This document shows, piece by piece, positions 15,400 to 23,363 of a stretch of 26,751 nucleotides of DNA. Source of the DNA: a virus; IMG/VR virus record IMGVR_UViG_3300007640_000186, positions 1-26,751 of that record. The stretch is one strand, 5' to 3'. Positions within the stretch are counted from its first letter, which is position 1, and each line of letters opens with the position of its first letter. The translations under genes and the position numbers were made by a program. Below the pieces are notes generated by a model. It did not search any database. It worked only from the letters and a program-made list of their open reading frames with translations, and had not been told where the DNA came from.

Positions 15400-16731
15400 C
15401 TAAATTCCTGTAAGTGTAGCATCATCTGTAGGGATTATAAGACTACCTGAAGATGGAGAAATATCATATCCTATAAATTTAGATCCTTTTTGAGGTATAA
15501 AATTATGAATAGGAGCAAAACTAAATCCACTTACTTGTAATCCTTGAGGTAATTGAGCTATACCATCTTCTGTTGGTAAAGGATTACCGTCATTTCCTTT
15601 AGCAATTTCCCAAGGAGATTCTTCAAACCCCGCAAGAGACATTCCTTTAAGAACTCCAGGCACATCATTTAAATAATCACCTACAGTTAGATAAATTAAA
15701 TTACCTCTCATAAATCCTTCTTCACTATAATCCGGGGCACAAAGCGAGGCAAGATATGTTAACTTTTCATATAGAGGCTTTTGCTCTTGTCTTGATTGAG
15801 CCATTACTCTAAATCCTAAACTAATATCTCTATTAAATCCTCCATATTTGTAGAAGCTTTCACCTCTACCTACATACTTTGTATCACTCCATTGTGCTGA
15901 ATACCCATCACTAAATGAATCTATAAAAGCTCTAAATGTAATCCAAGTTCTTATAGATGGATCATCATTATTTACTACTGAGATTCTAAATTTAATAAAA
16001 TCACTATTAGCTACATCGTCTGCTACTGTAGATGAGTTGTATAGAGGTTTCATTGCTAACATATCAGCTGTAGAAGTTAATTGCTTTCCAGGTTTACTTT
16101 TATCATAAACAACGTTGAAATATTCTTTACGATTTCTCCTAATAGATGAACCAATTGGAAAAGATACACCTGTTCTAAAATCTGGGAGGGTTCCTTTAAG
16201 AAGATTATTAGTACCTGTGGCAACTTGACCCATACCATAAACATCAGTTTCTCCGCCATTTAAATTTTGACCTCCTCTTATATCAGTAGGTCCTGGGAAT
16301 TGTTGAGAAAAAAATGAAAGAATGTCAGGGTTAATAAAAGCTGGAATGTGGCCAAATCCTACACCGTTAGCTACTGCTTGTAGTGGTATAGTTAAAGGGT
16401 TCCATACTTGAAAAGGATCTGCTAATAAACCATTTGCTATTTGCTTAGCATTAAAAGATAAACCTACATTGGTTTTTGTGTAAAGTTTAAATAATCTCTC
16501 TACATCATCAATAGCTGCACCTACTCTTAAAAACCCCCCTCTAACAAACCAATCATTACTAGATGAAAAACCAGTGATTGATGTTGGGTCTTCGTCTTCG
16601 TTTGGTATGGAGGGTCCTAAATCTTTAAAAACAGCAAAAGCCCCTCTAGAGTTAGCTGATGAGCCACCTCCAGGGCGATCATTACCGTATCTTAAAGATT
16701 TAAGATCAGTTTTTAAGTCTATTAGAGGCAT
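15400..16731 (-). CDS. Baseplate/tail-tube-junction protein (putative, gp48/gp54 region)
   Basis: The product is 443 residues. The N-terminal half is Gly/Ser/Pro-rich. The C-terminal half has a strong beta-rich domain (about 240-380): KFRISVVNNDDPSIRTWITFRAFIDSF, the WSDTKYVGRGESFYKYGGFNR segment, MAQSRQEQKPLYEKLTYLAS, then YLTVGDYLNDVPGVLKGM. This resembles tube-like/baseplate-tube proteins that cap the tail tube. It follows the tape measure and a 60-aa gene, where T4-type genomes place gp48 and gp54, so I infer a tube-initiating baseplate role. The family assignment is inference from pattern and order. Open frames inside it (for example 16077-16259) are shadows. Confidence 0.6.
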   Translation of the reverse strand: MPLIDLKTDLKSLRYGNDRPGGGSSANSRGAFAVFKDLGPSIPNEDEDPTSITGFSSSNDWFVRGGFLRVGAAIDDVERLFKLYTKTNVGLSFNAKQIANGLLADPFQVWNPLTIPLQAVANGVGFGHIPAFINPDILSFFSQQFPGPTDIRGGQNLNGGETDVYGMGQVATGTNNLLKGTLPDFRTGVSFPIGSSIRRNRKEYFNVVYDKSKPGKQLTSTADMLAMKPLYNSSTVADDVANSDFIKFRISVVNNDDPSIRTWITFRAFIDSFSDGYSAQWSDTKYVGRGESFYKYGGFNRDISLGFRVMAQSRQEQKPLYEKLTYLASLCAPDYSEEGFMRGNLIYLTVGDYLNDVPGVLKGMSLAGFEESPWEIAKGNDGNPLPTEDGIAQLPQGLQVSGFSFAPIHNFIPQKGSKFIGYDISPSSGSLIIPTDDATLTGI

Positions 16732-16737
16732 AAACTA

Positions 16738-16920
16738 TTATTTAGGTGGGTTATCTAAATACTTAGATGGAGTAGCACCATCATCAATATCTAATTGAGA
16801 CTTTTTTAAAGAATCAGGATTTAATGGGATAGTTAAGTTTGGAGCATTAACTCCTTGTTGTGGAGTTTCACCTTTAAGGCTTAACTGGGATTTGTTTAAA
16901 CTGTCTACTAATGAACTCAT
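16738..16920 (-). CDS. 60-residue virion-region protein with an internal repeat
   Basis: The protein is small, polar and probably disordered. It contains two similar stretches, SLNKSQLSLKGETPQ (about 8-22) and SLKKSQLDIDDGATPSK (about 37-53), so it looks like a duplicated short linear motif. No Cys, membrane helix or signal peptide is present. It is supported as a gene by an AT-rich promoter-like element 27 bases upstream and by tight spacing (6 bases) to the next gene. It probably acts as a small structural or assembly peptide in tail or baseplate assembly, but the function is not known. Confidence 0.6.
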   Translation of the reverse strand: MSSLVDSLNKSQLSLKGETPQQGVNAPNLTIPLNPDSLKKSQLDIDDGATPSKYLDNPPK

Positions 16921-16947
16921 GATTATTAATTTTAAATTGTGGTTTTG

Positions 16948-16958
16948 TTATAAATATT
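16948..16958 (-). promoter_or_regulatory. Recurring AT-rich promoter-like element before the 60-aa gene
   Basis: The plus strand reads TTATAAATATT; in the transcribed direction AATATTTATAA followed by an A-rich run. The same 11-mer occurs upstream of the tube and sheath genes. Here it sits between the tape measure stop and the 16920 start, 27 bases from the start. Probably a late promoter core; inferred. Confidence 0.45.
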
Positions 16959-16961
16959 GTA

Positions 16962-19886
16962 TTATTGCATTCTGTAATTTCCTGCTACCATAGCAGTTCC
17001 TACTTTTTGTCCATCTAATATTATGGTACCTCCTTTTTCGACAGCAGCTACTAATCTTTCAAGTAATTGAATAGTTTTACCATTATCTCCACCACCTGTT
17101 AGGTTAGTACCACCCATTACAATATCATCTTTACGGAATTTTTGAACTGTCCCGTTTTGCATTATAAAATCTTCGGCAACATCATTTCCTCCTAAAGCTT
17201 TTGCTAGTGGGGGTGCTAATGCTTTTTGGATTGCTGGGATAGAACCTATATAATCTCCAATTAACCCCCCGGCAATACCACCTAAAACAGTTCCAGGACC
17301 AGGTAATACAGATCCTAAAACAGATCCTAAAGCCCCACCTATTATACTAGCACCTAGTGGGATAATTTGTTGTGCCTTTTCAAGATTTGTACCTTTACCC
17401 GCTAAAATTGATGCTAATGATCCAACATTAATTATAGCACCAATTAAACCACCTTTAACAGCTTTGCCTACAAATTTACCGGCTTTACCAATTAAACCTG
17501 ATTTTAATGCTTTCATTGGGTTTACTTTACTTGCTACAGATTTTACACCTTGGACCCCTTTCGATACAGTTTTACCTATACTAGAATTAGCTATTGATTT
17601 ACCTATATTAGATATACCTTTTTTCATACGGCTAAAAATACTACCTGAAGATTTAGGGGCTTTAGTAAATTTACCAGTTGATGGGTCTCTATATCTTTTT
17701 GATTTTGGGTCGAATTTAGGTTTTGTTCCTTGATTCTTTTTAAAAAGATTTTTTATGGGGTCAGTAATAGAATCCGCGGCACCTGCTAATCGTACATAAA
17801 GAGCATTTGATGCTGATGATCCATCATTTTTCAAACCAAACATACTCATTAAACCTTTAGCACCTTTAATTACTAAGGCACCTCCAGCAACCCAACCCAT
17901 AGCTTTCATTAACCATGGATGTTCTTTAACAAAGTTTGAAATTGATGTAGCTGCAGATTTAATTCCGTCAGCGAATTTTTGTGCTCTATCGGGAAGGGAA
18001 TCTAAAAATGCTGTTCCTGCTGGGCCTGTAGCCCATTCTACCATAGGTTGAAGGACATTATCATTAATTAGATTCGATACTATAGATTGAATTTTAGTCC
18101 AAATTTCTTGAAGTTTAGTTACTAGAGGTTCTAATGACTTATAATACTTCATATTTGCCTCTTGGCTAGCTCTTTCAATATTTGCGTGTTTTTCAGCTAA
18201 TGAAACTTGAGATGACATAGCAGCTATACCATCTTGCTGACCTTCTACTAAATCACCATTAATAGACTTACTACCTTCTTGGGCATCTAACATACCCGCT
18301 AATTCACCTCTAGATAATCCAACAGATTTAGCAAATGCTTCTTGTTGAATTACGTTCATATTTTGGAATTCCTCAATAGAACCTAACTGGTTGATAATTT
18401 CATCCTGTAAAGCTGCTGTATCTCCACGTAAAGCTGCTTCTCTTGCTTTTTCAAGATTTAATTGTTTACCTGTAAGTAATTCAGCCTCCATTTCGGCTGC
18501 AATAGAATCTTCAAAGTTAAGTAGACTTCGACCTATGTCTTCCATCTTACTCATTTCAATACCTAAAGATTTTGCTTTCGCTACAGATTCTACTAGGAGT
18601 TTTGGTTGGTCTCTAAATTGAAGTCTAATAGTACTAGAAACATTTGCAACATCATTTAATAAATTCTTTTGACTAAATGCATATTTGTTAGTCTTAATTG
18701 TATCCAATGATACTTGGGCCATATTTTTAACTAATGTCCCAGCATCTTGTCCTGATAGTTTGGCGAATTTTTGGAATTTAGCTAAACTTTCAGCAGATAC
18801 ACCTGCAAGTGTATTTAATTTAACAAAGGTCTTTACAGTGTTTGCTGTTAACTTTTCTGTTGAACCCATTGCTTGGTAAATAGAACTAATAGATTCCTTA
18901 CCTGCTGCTATTGTGGGTCCAAACTTAGCACCTGCTGCTGCTAGTTGGTTAGCTGCTCCTTGAGCTAAACCTAAGGTTCGAGATATGTTTACATTTTCTT
19001 CACTTATTCGTACTGCAGCTTGTTTACCTTCTTCATATTTCTTTTTTAAGAAACCAAAAGCAGATGTTGCCCCTTTTATGGCCATTGTAGCTAAAATAAG
19101 TGGGTCTGTAAGATTTCTTAGAATTTCTTTACCTATTACTTTAAAGGCAGAGCCCATGGCTTTAACTTTAGTTAATAAACCACCAGCTTTTTTACCACCG
19201 TCTGTAAGACGTGATGCTGTGCTTTTTGCGGCCTCACTAGCATCTTCAAATACGGTAGCCATGTCACCCATTCCTATCTTATTTAAAAACCCTTGAATAC
19301 CTTTTAAAGCAACACCTGTAAGACCTGTAGCTCTTTCAATATTTCTTTGTTGCTTGGCCATTAAGTTAATAGTATCCAGTTGTCTGTGGTAGGCTGAAGT
19401 ATTATCTTTAATTTGACCTTCTATTTCGTTTAGAGTATCTAATTCATCTTGTGTAGCCGAGCCAGCTGCTTTTTTAGCTGCTAGCATTTTATAACTTAAT
19501 TGAAGATTTTCAAATTCAATTTTAGTTTTATTAGCTAAAGACCTTAAATCTTTTGAAGAAAGTTCATTTATCCCTTTTTGAGATAGTCTAACCTTATCAG
19601 AAATATCTCTTAATTTATTAAGAGAACCAATTCCTAATTTTTGGGCTTGGTTTGTTTTTGTAACTTCTTCTAAAACATTTCTCCACTGTGTTGATAAACC
19701 TTCTACAGATTCATCTAAATCATTTACAATTTCACGGATGCTTTCTAATTCATCCTTAACAGCCATTACTTGGGAAGAATCAGCATCAATTTTAAGGGGA
19801 GATTTATTTACCTCCGCACGGAGACGATTAAGTTCCGCAAGATCTTTATTGAATTGTTTTAAATCTGCTCCAGTTAATTTGGCCAT
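16962..19886 (-). CDS. Tail tape measure protein
   Basis: This 974-residue protein is the ruler for tail length and sits inside the tail tube. The N-terminal part (about 1-190) is charged and helical, with heptad-like coiled-coil stretches. The central part is Ala/Lys/Gln-rich helix. About 655-880 holds hydrophobic segments (MKAMGWVAGGALVIKGAKGLM; GLIGAIINVGSLASILAG; IIPLGASIIGGALGSVLGSVLPG) that resemble the membrane-active segments of other tape measures. The end TIILDGQKVGTAMVAGNYRMQ is the typical C-terminal signature of tape measure proteins. It follows the chaperone pair, the usual order. By the common rule of about 0.15 nm per residue, the tail would be near 145 nm. No lysozyme or peptidase motif is visible. 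Confidence 0.9.
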   Translation of the reverse strand: MAKLTGADLKQFNKDLAELNRLRAEVNKSPLKIDADSSQVMAVKDELESIREIVNDLDESVEGLSTQWRNVLEEVTKTNQAQKLGIGSLNKLRDISDKVRLSQKGINELSSKDLRSLANKTKIEFENLQLSYKMLAAKKAAGSATQDELDTLNEIEGQIKDNTSAYHRQLDTINLMAKQQRNIERATGLTGVALKGIQGFLNKIGMGDMATVFEDASEAAKSTASRLTDGGKKAGGLLTKVKAMGSAFKVIGKEILRNLTDPLILATMAIKGATSAFGFLKKKYEEGKQAAVRISEENVNISRTLGLAQGAANQLAAAGAKFGPTIAAGKESISSIYQAMGSTEKLTANTVKTFVKLNTLAGVSAESLAKFQKFAKLSGQDAGTLVKNMAQVSLDTIKTNKYAFSQKNLLNDVANVSSTIRLQFRDQPKLLVESVAKAKSLGIEMSKMEDIGRSLLNFEDSIAAEMEAELLTGKQLNLEKAREAALRGDTAALQDEIINQLGSIEEFQNMNVIQQEAFAKSVGLSRGELAGMLDAQEGSKSINGDLVEGQQDGIAAMSSQVSLAEKHANIERASQEANMKYYKSLEPLVTKLQEIWTKIQSIVSNLINDNVLQPMVEWATGPAGTAFLDSLPDRAQKFADGIKSAATSISNFVKEHPWLMKAMGWVAGGALVIKGAKGLMSMFGLKNDGSSASNALYVRLAGAADSITDPIKNLFKKNQGTKPKFDPKSKRYRDPSTGKFTKAPKSSGSIFSRMKKGISNIGKSIANSSIGKTVSKGVQGVKSVASKVNPMKALKSGLIGKAGKFVGKAVKGGLIGAIINVGSLASILAGKGTNLEKAQQIIPLGASIIGGALGSVLGSVLPGPGTVLGGIAGGLIGDYIGSIPAIQKALAPPLAKALGGNDVAEDFIMQNGTVQKFRKDDIVMGGTNLTGGGDNGKTIQLLERLVAAVEKGGTIILDGQKVGTAMVAGNYRMQ

Positions 19887-19906
19887 AATGACATATAGTT
19901 ATATGC

Positions 19907-19916
19907 TATAAATATT
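19907..19916 (-). promoter_or_regulatory. Recurring AT-rich promoter-like element before the tape measure gene
   Basis: The plus strand reads TATAAATATT, 20 bases upstream of the tape measure start at 19886. It directly follows the hairpin at 19918-19943. A short palindrome (19892-19905, CATATAGTTATATG) lies between it and the start and could be an operator or part of the leader. Confidence 0.42.
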
Positions 19917-19917
19917 A

Positions 19918-19943
19918 AAAGGCATCATTTCTTTGATGCCTTT
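19918..19943 (-). terminator. Hairpin overlapping the end of the gp51-like gene
   Basis: A perfect 10-bp stem (19918-19927 with 19934-19943, AAAGGCATCA/TGATGCCTTT) has a 6-base loop. Read leftward it runs into TTTTAATATTTAT, a broken T tract, so it could be a partial terminator. It overlaps the last codons of the gp51-like gene and stands just before the tape measure promoter-like element. Confidence 0.6.
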
Positions 19944-20260
19944 GTAACATAGCTAGGAACATTAACTTCTTTTTTAGCTACTGCACCTGCTGCCCTCATA
20001 TTTGCTATAGATTCATCTACTGTACTTTCTTGGGAAGATTGATTTTCTTCTTTATAATGGTTTGCTATGGCATTCCATGTAAACTTTCTAAGCCAGATAG
20101 GCATGTTATAGATAGTTTCCCAATCATACCCTCCCTTACCATGAAATACAATTTCGTGAATTTGAGTAAATATACTATTTCTAAAAATTAATGCTTCTTT
20201 AGGCGTCAGGGAAAAAAAAGTTGACTCCAATGGGCACCTCCACTTCCCTGTCTTCTCCAT
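19925..20260 (-). CDS. Tail assembly chaperone, downstream part (T4 gp51-like position)
   Basis: The frame encodes a helical segment LTPKEALIFRNSIFTQIHEIVFHGKGGYDWETIYNMPIWLRKFTWNAIANHYKEE followed by a variable tail. The MPIWLRKFTW core is typical of small proteins next to gp26 in T4-like phages. The frame overlaps the 3' end of the gp26-like gene by about 60 bases in the +1 frame. ATG 20260 would start it in the middle of that gene with residues of poor quality (MEKTGKWRCPLEST). The conserved part begins only after the run of eight T at 20212-20219. It may therefore be made as the end of a gp26-gp51 fusion after a +1 frameshift, like lambda gpG-gpT. Independent translation from ATG 20260 is the alternative. 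Confidence 0.7.
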   Translation of the reverse strand: MEKTGKWRCPLESTFFSLTPKEALIFRNSIFTQIHEIVFHGKGGYDWETIYNMPIWLRKFTWNAIANHYKEENQSSQESTVDESIANMRAAGAVAKKEVNVPSYVTKASKK

Positions 20261-20978
20261 CAATCAATAAAGTAACATTTAAATTAATATCGGGTTGAAT
20301 TTTTTGGAGGTATTCTCTTAATGCTCTAGAATCACGGGCAAGTAAATAATTATCTACAAAATCTCTAATAGTTTTAGATGACGAATCCCCTTCAACTGAA
20401 GTAATAAGGTATTTCATTCTAGTAGATAAATCTGCAGAGTTTAGTTTATTAATCTTTTTAAGACCTTTAATTTCACTATCAATTTTTTTCTCAAGATGAC
20501 CATCTAACAATCTAAAAGTAATGTTAGTGCCTGAATGGGGTAGTGTAAATGGAAATTCGTTTTGACCTCGGGTAAATAAACTTTCATCAATTTCTTTGTT
20601 TTCAAGTTCTGTTAAATCAACTACATGATTTTCACCCATATATTCAAACTCATAATCTTTACCATATCCTAAAATACGAGAAGCAATCATAATAGCATTT
20701 TTATCACCAACCAATAAATCATCATAATTTACTTTAGTAATAATAAGTGACTGGAGCAGTTTATCTAGTACAGTTCCATTAGCAATAAAGTTTTGGTTAG
20801 TAAGAATGTCTTCTTCTCTAGCCGTCATATACTTCATTTCGATTTTACCACTTGAAAGAGCATGCCCTTCAGGATAAAGTAAACCCTTTGAAGGTAAATC
20901 AATAGTCTCTGTTGGGAACTTGTGTTTAACAGGTTCTGCTACTTGGGGAGCAGGAACTTGAGGTGTTTCGTTTTCCAT
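20199..20978 (-). CDS. T4 gp26-like baseplate/tail assembly protein (chaperone upstream part)
   Basis: This 259-residue protein carries the signature of the T4_baseplate (gp26) family: ETIDLPSKGLLYPEGHALSSG (about 24-44) and IEMKYMTAREEDILTNQ (about 46-62), followed by LLQSLIITKVNYDDLLVGDKNAIMIASRILGYG (about 73-105). It has a Pro-rich start and a polar C-terminus that ends GVNFFFPDA just past a run of eight T. It lies between the tail tube gene and the tape measure, exactly where phages place the tail assembly chaperone (lambda G/GT position). I therefore suggest that it helps fold or deliver the tape measure, rather than serving only as a baseplate hub part. The PF12322-type name comes from T4 work; the chaperone role is inference. 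Confidence 0.78.
   Translation of the reverse strand: MENETPQVPAPQVAEPVKHKFPTETIDLPSKGLLYPEGHALSSGKIEMKYMTAREEDILTNQNFIANGTVLDKLLQSLIITKVNYDDLLVGDKNAIMIASRILGYGKDYEFEYMGENHVVDLTELENKEIDESLFTRGQNEFPFTLPHSGTNITFRLLDGHLEKKIDSEIKGLKKINKLNSADLSTRMKYLITSVEGDSSSKTIRDFVDNYLLARDSRALREYLQKIQPDINLNVTLLIDGEDREVEVPIGVNFFFPDA
20212..20219 (-). promoter_or_regulatory. Possible +1 ribosomal frameshift (slippery) site
   Basis: On the minus strand the codons are AAC TTT TTT TTC CCT, with eight T in a row. A +1 slip of tRNA-Phe within the run moves the ribosome from the gp26-like frame into the gp51-like frame, which continues TCC CTG ACG CCT. A -1 slip would meet TGA at once (CCC TGA). The zero-frame stop TAA follows at 20199-20201. 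Confidence 0.45.
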
Positions 20979-21010
20979 AATTTTTATTTAAAATAACTTT
21001 ATTTATCGTG

Positions 21011-21020
21011 TATACATATT
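21011..21020 (-). promoter_or_regulatory. Variant promoter-like element before the gp26-like gene
   Basis: The plus strand reads TATACATATT, one base away from TATAAATATT. It lies 32 bases upstream of the start at 20978 and just beyond the terminator hairpin at 21031-21054, so it could restart transcription of the chaperone genes. Confidence 0.35.
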
Positions 21021-21030
21021 AAAATAAGAA

Positions 21031-21054
21031 AGAGCTTGACCGAAGCCAAGCTCT
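21031..21054 (-). terminator. Terminator with TTCG tetraloop after the tail tube gene
   Basis: On the minus strand AGAGCTTGGC and GTCAAGCTCT form a 10-bp stem with one G-T pair, closed by a C(TTCG)G tetraloop. It is followed by TTCTTATTTT. It lies 25 bases past the tube stop codon. A strong hairpin with a moderate T tract. Confidence 0.78.
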
Positions 21055-21079
21055 CCTTAAAGAAATCGCAAAATTTTTC

Positions 21080-21568
21080 TTAGTAATTTAACACACAGTA
21101 ATCCATACCGATAGTAACTGTCAAGTTTTGAGCAGCTGCTTCGTTGTCCCAGTTGTATTCACCAAATTCAGCAGCTTTAACAAAAGCACCTTTGATAATC
21201 CATTCTGAAACGATATCACCAACAGGACCTAAAATATCGATAGTTAAATCTTTTTTATAGAAATCTGAATAACCATCTCTACCTGTTACAGACTCGTGGT
21301 GTAGACGAACCCATTCCATTACTGCTTGAGCTCCAGAAGGTGTAATTGGATCGAACATTGTCATTGTTAAGTCGTTCCATTTTAATTTACCCTTAACTTT
21401 TCTATAAGTGTTGATATGGTTAAGGACAATTTCTTCCTGCGAGAAGCCGACCGATGAAATAGCTTTAATTGTATACGCTGGGATACCGTCTACATACATG
21501 ATAAATCTATTCTGTACTTTCGGTTCAAAAGCTGTGAAGAAAATTTCGTTGGGATCTAATACTGCCAT
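21080..21568 (-). CDS. Tail tube protein, T4 gp19 family
   Basis: The 162-residue product matches T4 gp19 in length (about 163) and pattern: DPNEIFFTAFEPKVQNRFIMYVDGIPAYTIKAISSVGFSQEEIVLNHINTYRKVKGKLKWNDLTMTMFDPITPSGAQAVMEW. The NRFIMYVDGIPAY strand and the TYRKVKGKLKW strand with the 'D' of MFDPI are characteristic. It polymerises into the inner tube through which DNA passes. Its gene follows the sheath and has its own promoter-like element and a terminator, so it may be expressed as a strong single unit, as suits a high-copy protein. Confidence 0.93.
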   Translation of the reverse strand: MAVLDPNEIFFTAFEPKVQNRFIMYVDGIPAYTIKAISSVGFSQEEIVLNHINTYRKVKGKLKWNDLTMTMFDPITPSGAQAVMEWVRLHHESVTGRDGYSDFYKKDLTIDILGPVGDIVSEWIIKGAFVKAAEFGEYNWDNEAAAQNLTVTIGMDYCVLNY

Positions 21569-21592
21569 TTTGCTATATATTATTTTATTTTA

Positions 21593-21603
21593 TTATAAAT
21601 ATT
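21593..21603 (-). promoter_or_regulatory. Recurring AT-rich promoter-like element before the tail tube gene
   Basis: Exact copy of the 11-mer TTATAAATATT (plus strand), 24 bases upstream of the tube start at 21568. In the transcribed direction it reads AATATTTATAATAAAAT, as at the sheath gene. Confidence 0.45.
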
Positions 21604-21617
21604 CAATTCTTTAGTTT

Positions 21618-23336
21618 TTATGCTGGGAAAGTAGCTCCAGTTGGCAATACATTGAAATCTAAGTAAATGAATTCAGCTGTTTTTGTTGGTTGTAGATAAA
21701 TCTGACCAATCAACTGATTTCTATCAATTACATCTGCTGTATTGTTTGAGGCATCCATAATCACCTTAAACGCATAAAGACCTTGTCTTTGTTGTACTGA
21801 TTCTAAGTAAGGATTTACTTGGCTTAAGAAAGCATTTCTAGTAGCAATTGTGTTTTGTTCAAACACTAAATTATCAGCAACTTGTGAAATGTAAGACTTA
21901 AGTTGAATCAATAATCTTCTAACATTTACTCTGTCTAAAGCAGAAGCTTTAGTTTGTAATGTTTTCTGTCCAAATACTACAACTCCTGATCCAGGGAATG
22001 AAGCGATTGGGTTAACTTTACCTTGGTATAAAGTATCTCTTTCTGATTGAGATAATTTTCTTTCAGGGCGAACTACTGTAGCTAAACCACCTCTATTCAA
22101 ACCTGCAGGAGCGAACCATGCTTCACCTACTCTATCGTTATAAGCATAAACTCCAGGAATCATTGTTGAAGCTGGAACCCATACTAATTCTCCAGTTTCT
22201 GGACTAGTAGTTTGTAACCACGGAGCGTAACAAGCAGCGTAGCTTGAATTGTATGATGATGCTTCAGCAGTCATACCATTAAGTGTAGCTCCGTAAGCTG
22301 ATGGGTCTACAATTGCGATTGCATCACCTCTTTCCTGTACCATATTAATTAATGAAGTAACAGTTGTTGGTGTGTTTTCAATTGTTAAACCTGGGGCTGT
22401 GATTGCATTAAAGATGTATTCATCTTGGTTTGCAAGAAGAGCAATTGAAGTTGTATAATTAGTATTATTTAAACCTTGAATATTAGTTGCTGAATTAATA
22501 TTTTCATTAAATGCAGCACCTGCAGTTTCGAAATATACTTGACCAGTTGCGCCATCAAATGAACCACTTGCTACTGCTGGGAGTGATGCTGTGTACTCAG
22601 ATTTAAAATTACCATTATTATCAAAATAGTTTGGTGTTTTAGCGTTTACAGATGAAACATAAACGTATCTTGATCTATTAGGATAAGTACCATTTGTTTG
22701 AACATATGGTGTAGTATCTGAAGTGTTAATGGTTTGGTAAATATCACCAATTACCTTTGAAATGTAATTTGGAGCTGTTGGATCTAATGAAAGGTTAGTA
22801 TATGATTCTAAGACAGTTTTTTGTTCACTATTGTCATTACCTTGTCTAAGTAATAATGTAAATGTACCTGAAGAAGTACTAAATCCTGATACTTCCCATC
22901 TTAAGTTATCAGCTGAACCTGAAACTAAGGCTCCATCAACTTCTGAACCTGAACTATTCATAATAGTACCTTGTCCAAATGTTTTCAATGCAAATGAGGT
23001 TGCTACTGCTACCCCACTACCTGAAATGTTGGTTGAAGTTGCACTCGTAAATGATCCTGATACAATTCTTGTTACTAATAACGTAGTACCACCATTTTGA
23101 AAATAGTTGTAAGCTGAGGTTGAAGTCAAGAAGCTTTGGGGCACACTTGCACTCATAAAGGTAGTACCAAATAAATTTGCGTACTGACTATATGAAGTTA
23201 CTAATGTAGGAATGCCAACAGGTCCTTTAACTGTTGGTCCGATTATTGCGGCGCCAGCTTGAATAGGTTGTGCTGTAATTGCCGAAAGATCATTCTCTCT
23301 AGCTAATACACCTGGTGATAATAATGTTTCTGCCAT
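21618..23336 (-). CDS. Contractile tail sheath protein, T4 gp18 family
   Basis: This 572-residue protein is the main component of the contractile sheath. The N-terminus LLSPGVLARENDLSAI is the usual sheath opening; the C-terminal third carries the conserved sheath core: LNRGGLATVVRPERKLSQSERDTLYQGKVNPIASFPGSGVVVFGQKTLQ, then ALDRVNVRRLLIQLKSYISQ, and near the end FKVIMDASNNTADVIDRNQLIGQIYLQPTKTAEFIYLDF. The middle (about 100-300) is a variable Ser/Thr-rich surface domain. It is somewhat shorter than the 659 residues of T4 gp18, which reflects the variable domain. This gene shows that the phage is a myovirus. Confidence 0.96.
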   Translation of the reverse strand: MAETLLSPGVLARENDLSAITAQPIQAGAAIIGPTVKGPVGIPTLVTSYSQYANLFGTTFMSASVPQSFLTSTSAYNYFQNGGTTLLVTRIVSGSFTSATSTNISGSGVAVATSFALKTFGQGTIMNSSGSEVDGALVSGSADNLRWEVSGFSTSSGTFTLLLRQGNDNSEQKTVLESYTNLSLDPTAPNYISKVIGDIYQTINTSDTTPYVQTNGTYPNRSRYVYVSSVNAKTPNYFDNNGNFKSEYTASLPAVASGSFDGATGQVYFETAGAAFNENINSATNIQGLNNTNYTTSIALLANQDEYIFNAITAPGLTIENTPTTVTSLINMVQERGDAIAIVDPSAYGATLNGMTAEASSYNSSYAACYAPWLQTTSPETGELVWVPASTMIPGVYAYNDRVGEAWFAPAGLNRGGLATVVRPERKLSQSERDTLYQGKVNPIASFPGSGVVVFGQKTLQTKASALDRVNVRRLLIQLKSYISQVADNLVFEQNTIATRNAFLSQVNPYLESVQQRQGLYAFKVIMDASNNTADVIDRNQLIGQIYLQPTKTAEFIYLDFNVLPTGATFPA

Positions 23337-23363
23337 TGTGTTTTGGATTAAAAATATGTTTTA

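Noticed and set aside
18985-19296. Plus-strand open frame opposite the tape measure gene
   Set aside because: Antisense shadow of a long real gene with low sequence complexity; no promoter-like or coding signal of its own.
16962-19886. Lysozyme or peptidase domain in the tape measure protein
   Set aside because: I found no catalytic motif of M23, NlpC/P60, transglycosylase or lysozyme type in it.
20199-20263. A -1 programmed frameshift at the run of eight T
   Set aside because: The -1 frame reads CCC TGA right after the run and ends at once, so it cannot produce a useful fusion; only +1 or -2 leads into the gp51-like frame.
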